This document shows positions 1 through 5,472 of a stretch of DNA of 11,175 bases, one piece after another. Below the pieces are notes generated by a model. It made no database searches. It saw only the letters and a program-made list of their open reading frames with translations, and had not been told where the DNA came from. Position 1 is the stretch's first letter; every line of letters begins with the position of its first letter. This DNA is from Eutrophocola sp964601805 (GTDB lineage Bacteria; Pseudomonadota; Gammaproteobacteria; Pseudomonadales; Pseudohongiellaceae), in contig CAZROW010000079.1 of assembly GCA_964601805.1 (NCBI GenBank), positions 1-11,175 on the forward strand, in the 5' to 3' direction. The translations under genes were made by a program, and so were the position numbers.

Positions 1-25
1 CCGGGATATACGGAATATTATTATT

Positions 26-56
26 AAAAAAACCGGGCGAAAGCCCGGTTTTTTTT
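26..56. terminator. Bidirectional intrinsic terminator
   Basis: A perfect stem AACCGGGC (31-38) pairs with GCCCGGTT (43-50) around a GAAA tetraloop. It is preceded by a run of A and followed by a run of T, so the structure has a U-tract on either strand. It can end transcription of the minus-strand nitroreductase pair, which points toward it, and also of any plus-strand gene lying left of the window. Confidence 0.9.
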
Positions 57-110
57 AGAGGAAAGAGGCAAGGAACAACACGTTGGGCTTTGACGAATGC
101 CCGAAGAGTC

Positions 111-146
111 GTAGGTCGGGATAGGCGCGAAGCGCCGTTTCCCGAC
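111..146 (+). repeat. REP-like palindrome, copy 1 (GTAG type)
   Basis: This 36-nt element starts with GTAG. The outer stem is GTCGGG/CCCGAC, followed by an ATA bulge, an inner stem GGCGC/GCGCC with a GAA loop, and a GTTT bulge on the 3' side. The layout is the same as the copies at 183-218 and 7411-7446, while the stem bases differ in a compensatory way. GTAG followed by a hairpin is the known signature of gammaproteobacterial REP elements moved by RAYT (TnpA-REP) transposases. No such transposase gene lies in the window. Confidence 0.8.
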
Positions 147-182
147 ATTGATGCGTTAATCAGGTCCTGGTACTGCAATCAT

Positions 183-218
183 GTCGGCAAACGCCCCTGC
201 AGGGCTATGCCGACCTAC
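183..218 (-). repeat. REP-like palindrome, copy 2, inverted
   Basis: Read on the minus strand, this is a 36-nt element starting GTAG. It has outer stem GTCGGC/GCCGAC, an ATA bulge, inner stem GCCCT/GGGGC (one G-T pair) with loop GCA, and a GTTT bulge. It faces copy 1 (111-146) across a 36-nt spacer, which makes a BIME-like inverted pair between the nitroreductase stop and the terminator at 26-56. Nothing else is recognised in 57-292. Confidence 0.8.
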
Positions 219-292
219 GATCTATCGCTGAATTTTCCCGATAACCTTTGGCATAAAATTTCCAGGAACCATCCTGGCTTGCCTCTTTCCGC

Positions 293-892
293 TCAGATCC
301 CTTTCCCCCAACCTCCCAGGAAAAAATTCTCCCCCAGTGGATTGCGAACCCGGGGTTTGAGTTCCCTTTCCCGGAACTCCTCGGGCAGCTTGTCTTCGGG
401 TAACTGGTAACCGATAGTCATCATGGCCATGGGCTGGTAACGCTCGGGAATGGCAAAGGTTGAGCGGGCCTGGTCGGGTGAAAAGCCGGCCATCTGGTGT
501 GTCATCAGACCGAGGTCGGCGGCCTGCAGGCAGAGGCTGACGGCTGCCGCGCCGGTGTCGTAGGCCCCCCAGCCGTTGGGTTTGTCATTTTTTGAAAACC
601 GGGTGTCGGCGCAAATAATGGCCAGCACAGGCGCATGTTTGCACCAGGGCTGGTTACCTTCACCCAGGCATTCAAAGGCTTGCAGCCATGCTGTCTCGTC
701 TTCCTGCTTGCTGCAGAAAATCACGCGCCATGGCTGGTCGCCGAAACAGGAAGGTGCCCAGCGGGCGGCCTCGGCAAGGGACTGAAGGTCTGATGTGCTC
801 ACCATTTTTTCGGCGTCATAGGAAACACCGCTCCAACGGGAAATAATGAGGTCGTTGACGGGTGCTGATGTATCTACTGCTTTTTCTATCAT
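293..892 (-). CDS. Nitroreductase family protein (FMN-dependent oxidoreductase)
   Basis: This 199-residue protein belongs to the NADH oxidase/nitroreductase flavoprotein family, cytosolic enzymes that usually dimerise, bind FMN and reduce nitro compounds, quinones or related electrophiles with NAD(P)H. An N-terminal RWSGVSYD segment (about residues 19-26) matches the family's usual R-R-S-x-R-x-F/Y-D start. SCFGDQPWR (48-56) is the FMN-binding region, and GAYDTGAAAVSLCLQAADLGL (about 109-129, shown here only as landmark) is the conserved helix. The ATG has an AAGGA ribosome site about six bases upstream, and the gene begins 12 nt after the stop of the upstream lipoprotein gene, so the two are probably co-transcribed. 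The substrate cannot be read from the sequence. The family assignment is firm and the biological role is unknown. Confidence 0.85.
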   Translation of the reverse strand: MIEKAVDTSAPVNDLIISRWSGVSYDAEKMVSTSDLQSLAEAARWAPSCFGDQPWRVIFCSKQEDETAWLQAFECLGEGNQPWCKHAPVLAIICADTRFSKNDKPNGWGAYDTGAAAVSLCLQAADLGLMTHQMAGFSPDQARSTFAIPERYQPMAMMTIGYQLPEDKLPEEFRERELKPRVRNPLGENFFLGGWGKGI

Positions 893-904
893 GGGTGTTC
901 CTTG

Positions 905-1879
905 TCAGGGTGATTCGGTGTTGATGTTAACGCGTTCAACGGTGGGTGGATCCTGGTCGGCAAAATGGGGATGCACCACATAAAGTGCATCGCCCACGCG
1001 GGCAACGGTGGAGGCCGGTCCCTGCGGGACGGCAAATTCAATCTGTGCCGAGGCCCAGTTGTCACGGCTGGACAAACCAATCGTGCGGCCTGTGGTGGTC
1101 ATGACCAGGTTGCCCTGGCTGTCCCACACCATCCCGTCTATACCCGGGAATTTCCCTGGCAGTCCGACCAGTGAAAAGCTGTCCGGATTACGCACGTCCA
1201 CTTTGTACAATACGCCGGTTCCTGAGCCTGCGATCAACAGGTAGCCGTCAGGGTGACTGATAATGCCGTTGATGGACTGGTTTTCAGGGAACTTGTCGCG
1301 TGTGACAAAAACAGAGGCCTGGCCGTTGGTATCCAGTTTGTACACAACGACGGCGAAGGAATCGGTGACATAGATATTGCCGGCTTCATCGGCCACCACA
1401 TCATTGGGGAAAAAGCGTGTGTCGGCCGGTGCGTCGGTATAGGCCGCATCCAGGTCATACAATCCGAGACGTTCACCTGTGGCCAAATCGAAAATCCCGA
1501 CCCGGGCAAATCCGGTGGTCTGGCCGGCGAACACGCCGGGATCGGCAATGGCGGCGAGTATCCTGTTGCGGTCTTCCTCAACTTCGATCCCGATGATCGC
1601 ATCCACGTCAGAGTCTTCGACGACAGTTGTCAGGCTGCCGTCTTCGGCCAGGGCATAAACCCGGCCTTCTATGAATGAGCCCAGCATGAAGCGCTGGTTG
1701 CGATGATCGTACTCGATTCCTTCCGGGGTAAAGCCGCCGCGCTCCACGGTGATGACGTCGGGGTAATCAGGCGTCGGCAGTGCGGCGGCATTCGAACCGG
1801 GATTTGTAGGCTGGGAACTGGCGCAACCGGCCATGACCAGACAGGCACTGGTGAGGGACAATAAACGAGACAAAAACAT
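905..1879 (-). CDS. SMP-30/gluconolactonase-like beta-propeller lipoprotein
   Basis: This 324-residue protein has a lipoprotein signal peptide: a hydrophobic stretch after MFLSR ending in VMAGC, with Cys19 as the predicted lipidated residue. The mature part resembles six-bladed SMP-30/gluconolaconase/LRE-type propellers, with repeated blade segments such as PEGIEYD, FPNDVVADEAGNIYVTDS and GIDGMVWDSQGNLVMTT. Known members hydrolyse lactones or bind sugars or other small ligands with a divalent metal, but sequence similarity here does not fix an activity. It probably sits in the periplasm, anchored to a membrane. I chose the second of two adjacent ATG codons (1879) because the GGAG lies five bases upstream; the ATG at 1882 and a TTG at 1900 are also possible. 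It is first of a two-gene unit with the nitroreductase. Confidence 0.8.
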   Translation of the reverse strand: MFLSRLLSLTSACLVMAGCASSQPTNPGSNAAALPTPDYPDVITVERGGFTPEGIEYDHRNQRFMLGSFIEGRVYALAEDGSLTTVVEDSDVDAIIGIEVEEDRNRILAAIADPGVFAGQTTGFARVGIFDLATGERLGLYDLDAAYTDAPADTRFFPNDVVADEAGNIYVTDSFAVVVYKLDTNGQASVFVTRDKFPENQSINGIISHPDGYLLIAGSGTGVLYKVDVRNPDSFSLVGLPGKFPGIDGMVWDSQGNLVMTTTGRTIGLSSRDNWASAQIEFAVPQGPASTVARVGDALYVVHPHFADQDPPTVERVNINTESP

Positions 1880-1920
1880 CATGGCTCCGTAAGTAGTCAA
1901 ACGTGAAAACAGGCGCCCAT

Positions 1921-1929
1921 GGTATATCA
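1921..1929 (-). promoter_or_regulatory. Candidate extended -10 promoter for the lipoprotein gene
   Basis: On the minus strand TGATATACC fits an extended -10 (TGn plus TATACC, four of six matches). The only -35 in reach, TTCAAT with a 16-bp spacer, is poor. It would start transcription about 35 nt before the ATG at 1879. This is judged by eye only. Confidence 0.3.
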
Positions 1930-2108
1930 GGGATTACGCTCAATTGAAGCGGCCGGGGGGCCTGAACCGGCAATAAATCTGCCTGTTTAGCCCTTGAAAT
2001 TCACCCAAATGGTCCTATATTGGAAAAAAGGCCTGTTTCAGGGTGCTAAATCCCTGGAACACCTTGAAAAACAAAGATTTTTCTATAAGTTCAGAACATT
2101 GTTGCCAT

Positions 2109-2138
2109 TTGGCTGTCTAAGTAAATAAGTGGTAGAAT
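2109..2138 (+). promoter_or_regulatory. Candidate sigma-70 promoter for rpoH
   Basis: TTGGCT (2109-2114, four of six matches to the -35 consensus) lies 18 bp before TAGAAT (2133-2138, five of six matches to the -10). Initiation near 2145 would give a leader of about 120 nt to the ATG at 2268. A long structured leader is known for enterobacterial rpoH, where it acts as an RNA thermosensor; whether this leader does so is unknown. Confidence 0.5.
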
Positions 2139-2267
2139 CCGCCGGCTACGGTGATTCGTATAAAATAATATATGAAGACTATTAACGACGTTCGTAGTGA
2201 CACTCATAACGGTGGTAATGGCGTCAACACCGCCAACACCGTCAAAACAAAAGGTAAAACTGGACTT

Positions 2268-3149
2268 ATGTCATTGGAAAACAGCACTGCCAGCACAAGT
2301 AAAGAGCTGCAAGTTATCGACACCATGGTGCCGGGGCGTGACCTAAACGCCTACATCACCGCGGTGAATGGTATTGCCGTGCTTTCCGCGGAAGAAGAGC
2401 AGGAACTGGCAAACCAGTATTACTACGAGGATAACCTTGATGCAGCGCGTAAGTTAGTACTCGCTCACTTGAGGTTTGTTGTACATATGGCCAAGTCATA
2501 CTCCGGGTATGGCCTGTCCGAAGCCGACCTCATCCAGGAAGGTAACGTGGGCCTGATGAAGGCCGTCAAACGCTTCAATCCGGAAGTGGGTGTGCGCCTG
2601 GTCTCCTTTGCGGTGCACTGGATCAAGGCCGAAATGCACGAATTTATTCTGCGCAACTGGCGTATTGTCAAAGTTGCCACCACCAAGGCCCAGCGCAAGC
2701 TGTTCTTCAACCTGCGCGGCTCCAAGAAGCGCCTTGGCTGGTTGAGCCAGGCCGAGGCAGAAGCTGTTGCCAGTGACCTGGGTGTAGACGCGGCAACGGT
2801 CATGCAGATGGAAGGTCGCATGGGAGCCTATGATGCCTCCTTTGACGGCGCCGCCGATGCCGATGACGACGAAGCCTACCAGGCACCAGCCCAGTATCTT
2901 GAAGATGTCCGTTTTGATCCGGCGCGTACAGTTGAAGCCGACGATTACGAGAAGACATCGACAGATGGCCTGTATGTGGCCCTGGAAGACCTGGATGATC
3001 GCAGTCGCGATATCCTGCAGCGCCGCTGGCTCAATGATGACAAGGCGACCCTGCATGAGCTGGCTGATGAATATGGTATTTCCGCCGAGCGTATTCGCCA
3101 GCTGGAAAAAAATGCCATGAACAAGGTCAAGGCCATCATGGAGGCCTGA
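2268..3149 (+). CDS. rpoH: RNA polymerase heat-shock sigma factor RpoH (sigma-32)
   Basis: This is the alternative sigma factor that directs RNA polymerase to heat-shock promoters (chaperone and protease genes). Region 1.2/2 carries LVLAHLRFVVHMAKSY and DLIQEGNVGLMKAVKRF. QRKLFFNLR at about residues 142-150 is the RpoH box, diagnostic against RpoD or RpoS. Region 4 carries the helix-turn-helix ELADEYGISAERIRQLEKNA near the C-terminus. With the ATG at 2268 the product is 293 residues, close to the 284 of the E. coli protein. The frame also opens at ATG 2172 (325 residues), but that adds an atypical low-complexity tail and has no ribosome site. The 2268 start itself has only a weak TGGA, so the start is uncertain. 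The gene is followed directly by an intrinsic terminator and looks monocistronic. Confidence 0.95.
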   Translation: MSLENSTASTSKELQVIDTMVPGRDLNAYITAVNGIAVLSAEEEQELANQYYYEDNLDAARKLVLAHLRFVVHMAKSYSGYGLSEADLIQEGNVGLMKAVKRFNPEVGVRLVSFAVHWIKAEMHEFILRNWRIVKVATTKAQRKLFFNLRGSKKRLGWLSQAEAEAVASDLGVDAATVMQMEGRMGAYDASFDGAADADDDEAYQAPAQYLEDVRFDPARTVEADDYEKTSTDGLYVALEDLDDRSRDILQRRWLNDDKATLHELADEYGISAERIRQLEKNAMNKVKAIMEA

Positions 3150-3194
3150 TCTGTTGACCTGAAGTGGCACCAGATTTAAACGACTACCAACAAA

Positions 3195-3218
3195 GCCGCC
3201 CAACCGGGCGGCTTTTTT
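3195..3218 (+). terminator. rpoH: Intrinsic terminator of rpoH
   Basis: The stem GCCGCCC (3195-3201) pairs with GGGCGGC (3206-3212) around an AACC loop and is followed by six T. It starts 45 nt after the rpoH stop and separates rpoH from the DUF423-trmB pair. Confidence 0.92.
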
Positions 3219-3265
3219 ATTGACAGCACTTTTCATGACGGCCATTGGCAGTCAAGGAATCACTG

Positions 3266-3640
3266 ATGACTAACCGGGTACTGGTGCTCACTGCATGCAA
3301 TGGCTTTCTGGTGGTCCTGCTGGGGGCCTTTGGTGCGCACGGGCTTGAGGCCATGCTCTCACCAGAACGGCTGGAGACCTGGCAGACCGCCGTGCAGTAC
3401 CACATGTTTCATACCCTGGCCCTGTTCGGCACCGGTCTGTTGATCAACAGCGGCAGCGTTCCGCGTATTTTTTACGGTAGCGCGCAGCTGTTTCTGGCCG
3501 GCATCCTGTTGTTCAGTGGCAGCCTGTATGTACTGGCCCTGACGGGTATCAGCTGGCTGGGCATGATCACGCCTGCTGGTGGCCTGGCCTTCCTGGGTGG
3601 CTGGGGTTTGATGTTTATCGGTTTCTGGAAGCAGCAATGA
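3266..3640 (+). CDS. DUF423 family small integral membrane protein (YgdD-like)
   Basis: This 124-residue hydrophobic protein has about four membrane helices. The family hallmarks are present: GAFGAHGLE after the first helix (about residues 21-29) and YHMFHTLALF at the start of the second. The function of DUF423 proteins is not established. The ATG at 3266 has AAGGA eight bases upstream; a TTG at 3245 in the same frame lacks this support. The stop overlaps the trmB start in an ATGA, so translation of the two is probably coupled. A perfect TTGACA at 3220-3225, just after the rpoH terminator, might be a -35, but no good -10 follows it. Confidence 0.88.
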   Translation: MTNRVLVLTACNGFLVVLLGAFGAHGLEAMLSPERLETWQTAVQYHMFHTLALFGTGLLINSGSVPRIFYGSAQLFLAGILLFSGSLYVLALTGISWLGMITPAGGLAFLGGWGLMFIGFWKQQ

Positions 3641-4332
3641 CGGAACAAACGGATAAAAAGCGGCCTGTCCGCAGTTACGTGGTGCGAGGTGGTCGCCTGA
3701 CACCGTCACAACAGCAGGCCATGGAAACCTTGTGGCCGCTATACGGGCTGGATGCAGACCAGGGTCGCCTGGACCGGCAGGAAATCTTTGGGCGTCATGC
3801 CGAGCTTGTCTTTGAAATCGGTTTTGGCATGGGTGATTCGCTGGCTGCCATGGCCCTGCAGAATCCTGACAGGGACTACATCGGCATTGATGTGCATCCG
3901 CCCGGTATTGGCACCCTGCTGCGTGACATCAGGGAAAAGGGGATTACCAACCTGCGCGTGATGCAGGGTGATGCCGTGCAGGTACTGGAGAACTGCTTTG
4001 ATGACGAATCCATTGACCGCATCCAGATCTACTTTCCCGATCCCTGGCACAAGAAGCGTCACCACAAGCGTCGTTTGATTCAGCCACCTTTTGTTGAACG
4101 ACTGGCCAAAAAAATGCCGGAAGGCGGGATTTTACACCTGGCCACTGATTGGGAAAATTATGCCGAGCAGATGATGGAGGTCCTGTCTGCCTCGCCGAGC
4201 TTTCGCAACCAGGCAGGTGAGGGTCAGTTCAGCTCAAGCCATGAGCGCGTTGAAACCAAGTTTGAACGACGCGGTAATCGGCTTGGACACGGGGTCTGGG
4301 ATTTACTGTTTGAAAAAGTAGCCAGCAAGTAG
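3637..4332 (+). CDS. trmB: tRNA (guanine-N7-)-methyltransferase TrmB
   Basis: TrmB uses S-adenosylmethionine to make 7-methylguanosine at position 46 in the variable loop of many tRNAs. The 231-residue length suits the family. EIGFGMG (60-66) is the SAM-binding motif I, followed by the acidic segment GIDVHPPG; FPDPWHKKRHHKRR starting at residue 133 is the family signature that includes catalytic and tRNA-contacting residues, and LATDWENYAEQM follows. The N-terminal RSYVVRGGRLTPSQQ is also typical. The ATG lies inside the DUF423 stop (ATGA) with GGAAG about five bases upstream. The C-terminus runs into a hairpin shared with the convergent gene. Confidence 0.95.
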   Translation: MTEQTDKKRPVRSYVVRGGRLTPSQQQAMETLWPLYGLDADQGRLDRQEIFGRHAELVFEIGFGMGDSLAAMALQNPDRDYIGIDVHPPGIGTLLRDIREKGITNLRVMQGDAVQVLENCFDDESIDRIQIYFPDPWHKKRHHKRRLIQPPFVERLAKKMPEGGILHLATDWENYAEQMMEVLSASPSFRNQAGEGQFSSSHERVETKFERRGNRLGHGVWDLLFEKVASK

Positions 4333-4361
4333 CGCCGGCATAAACTGCTACTCAGGCTGGC
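4321..4361. other. Hairpin spanning both convergent stop codons
   Basis: GCCAGC (4321-4326) pairs with GCTGGC (4356-4361), and AGTAGC (4328-4333) pairs with GCTACT (4347-4352). The trmB stop (TAG, 4330-4332) lies in one arm and the minus-strand metallopeptidase stop (4348-4350) in the other. No T-run follows on either strand, so a classic intrinsic terminator is not supported. It could stall polymerase or protect the 3' ends of both transcripts. Confidence 0.5.
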
Positions 4362-5061
4362 TCCAGAAGCGGTGCCCGTTATCACCCAGCCAGTCCCTGA
4401 GCTCCTTGTAGTCAGGACAAACGCTTTCCACGGTATCCCAGAATGCCTTTGAATGATTCATATGCCTGAGGTGACTGCACTCGTGCGCAATCAGGTAATG
4501 AATGACTTTTTTCGGCGCCATCATCGTGAGCCAGTTGTACTGGATGGTGCCGTCCTGGCAGCAATGTCCCCACTTGGACTTGGTCTTGCGAAATACCACG
4601 TCTTTGAGCTTGTGGCGCACACCGAGTTGCCTGGCTACCTTGAATGATTCTACGGCCATGTATTCACGGGCCTTGTCCTTGAGCCATTCATTGAACAGGT
4701 GCTCAATTTTCTCGGGCGTGTTTTTCCGCGTGTAGATAAACAGGAAGTCCCGGGTCAGGCGGACTTCCTGTTGTGGGCCCACCAGGACCACGATGGTGCG
4801 GGGGCGGCCCATGAACAACACTTCACGCCTGTCGGCGATCACCAGGCGTTGCCGGGATTTCCGTCTCTGCTGGGCGATTTCACTGACAATCCAGTCCGAG
4901 TGGGAGGAAACGAACTCATTTATCCACTTTGACGAGGCAAAACGGGGTGCTCTTACCTCAACTTTCCCACTTTTTACAAAAACGACAAGTGTTTTCCGTT
5001 TTTGGCGAGAAACATTAAAAGAAAATGGCAAAGTGGAGTTTAGCGGACAAATATTAGGCAT
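4348..5061 (-). CDS. YgjP-like (DUF45/M48-type) zinc metallopeptidase domain protein
   Basis: This 237-residue protein has the zinc site H193-E-C-S-H197 followed by H203 in the context HLRHMNHSKAFW, then PDYKELRDWLGDNGH. This is the pattern of the YgjP/DUF45 family. The middle part, KWGHCCQDGTIQYNW, is the conserved segment before the metal site, and the N-terminal half (VEVRAPRFASSKWINEFV) matches the family's beta-rich region. No signal peptide is seen, so it should be cytosolic. Substrates of this family are poorly defined. The ATG overlaps the end of the upstream DUF3820 gene by eight bases, which implies coupled translation. Confidence 0.88.
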   Translation of the reverse strand: MPNICPLNSTLPFSFNVSRQKRKTLVVFVKSGKVEVRAPRFASSKWINEFVSSHSDWIVSEIAQQRRKSRQRLVIADRREVLFMGRPRTIVVLVGPQQEVRLTRDFLFIYTRKNTPEKIEHLFNEWLKDKAREYMAVESFKVARQLGVRHKLKDVVFRKTKSKWGHCCQDGTIQYNWLTMMAPKKVIHYLIAHECSHLRHMNHSKAFWDTVESVCPDYKELRDWLGDNGHRFWSQPE

Positions 5062-5281
5062 TTTTGAGCGATTTGACCAAGTCTCTGCTTCCAGAAACCT
5101 CTACTTCAAGAGCAAGTTGTAGAAGCATCCCCAATTCGCCTTTCGGAAAACCCTTGCGCTGAAACCACAGCAAATAAGCCTCAGGCAGGTCGATAAGCTT
5201 CCTGTCCTTGTATTTGCCAAAGGGCATGGATGTATCAAGTAACTTGATCAGCAGGGTTGGGTCGGCGGCTGCCTGTTCCAT
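5054..5281 (-). CDS. DUF3820 family small protein
   Basis: This 75-residue protein contains MPFGKYKDRKLIDLPEAYLLW (about residues 19-39; listed only as landmark) and FPKGELGMLLQLALEV, which together match DUF3820. That family has been described as a putative quorum-sensing-regulated virulence factor, but the name reflects single studies and no molecular activity is established. Basic and aromatic residues in the compact core resemble the family's small nucleic-acid-binding-like fold, which is inference. The ATG has only a weak CAGG upstream. It is the first gene of the unit and its stop lies inside the start of the YgjP-like gene. Confidence 0.85.
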   Translation of the reverse strand: MEQAAADPTLLIKLLDTSMPFGKYKDRKLIDLPEAYLLWFQRKGFPKGELGMLLQLALEVEVSGSRDLVKSLKNA

Positions 5282-5315
5282 AGTGGGCCTGACGTAATTG
5301 ACAGGAAATTACCGG

Positions 5316-5339
5316 CAGGCAGCAAGGAAAACCTGCCTG
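5316..5339. repeat. Short inverted repeat upstream of the DUF3820 gene
   Basis: CAGGCAG (5316-5322) pairs with CTGCCTG (5333-5339) around a 10-base loop, in the leader or promoter-proximal region of the DUF3820-metallopeptidase unit. There is no T-run on either side. It may be an operator-like dyad or a leader hairpin, and no known site is recognised. Confidence 0.4.
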
Positions 5340-5355
5340 TCTTCAGCAGTGGCAA

Positions 5356-5395
5356 ATAGTAAGGCAAAGAATGGGGGCGCTCAATAAATTTGCAG
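5356..5395 (-). promoter_or_regulatory. Candidate promoter for the DUF3820-metallopeptidase unit
   Basis: Two readings overlap on the minus strand. A sigma-70 type has TTGAGC (5379-5384) 17 bp before TACTAT (5356-5361), four of six matches each. A sigma-32 type has CTGCAAA (5389-5395) 12 bp before CCCCAT (5371-5376), resembling CTTGAAA and CCCCAT. Either would give a leader of about 75-85 nt. Neither is strong. Confidence 0.3.
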
Positions 5396-5420
5396 CGTGA
5401 TTGGGAAAAATTTTTTGCCA

Positions 5421-5450
5421 GTGCAGGTTACCCTTGCGGATAACCTGTAC
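5421..5450 (-). terminator. leuA: Possible leuA terminator hairpin
   Basis: GTGCAGGTTA (5421-5430) pairs with TAACCTGTAC (5441-5450), ten pairs with one G-T, starting about 23 nt after the leuA stop in the minus-strand sense. The T-run on the minus strand begins about ten bases beyond the stem, too far for a classic intrinsic terminator. It may still mark the leuA 3' end. Confidence 0.4.
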
Positions 5451-5472
5451 CTGTCACTTATCCAGCTTCTGC

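Larger units (their letters stand above)
1880..2267. other. Divergent upstream region between the lipoprotein gene and rpoH
   Basis: No convincing gene lies here. It holds the two candidate promoters listed separately and an imperfect dyad, CAGGG (2039-2043) against CCCTG (2052-2056) with an eight-base loop. From 2172 the rpoH frame is open and begins with ATG. That stretch encodes 32 residues rich in N, T, G and K with no ribosome site, so I treat it as probable leader. Within it ACGGTG (2209-2214) can pair with CACCGT (2237-2242). Confidence 0.5.

Noticed and set aside
90..410. 106-codon plus-strand open frame
   Set aside because: It runs through both REP-like hairpins and into the antisense of the nitroreductase gene, with no recognisable protein.
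2056..2088. Sigma-E-like promoter (GGAACAC then TCTATAA) before rpoH, as known for the E. coli rpoH P3
   Set aside because: The gap between the two elements is about 19 bases, roughly three too many, and the -35 match is partial.
3220..3225. Perfect TTGACA -35 before the DUF423 gene
   Set aside because: No -10 with more than two or three matches lies 16-18 bp downstream; probably chance or a weak promoter.
2496..3245. 249-codon minus-strand frame opposite rpoH
   Set aside because: It lies antisense to an unmistakable rpoH and crosses its terminator.
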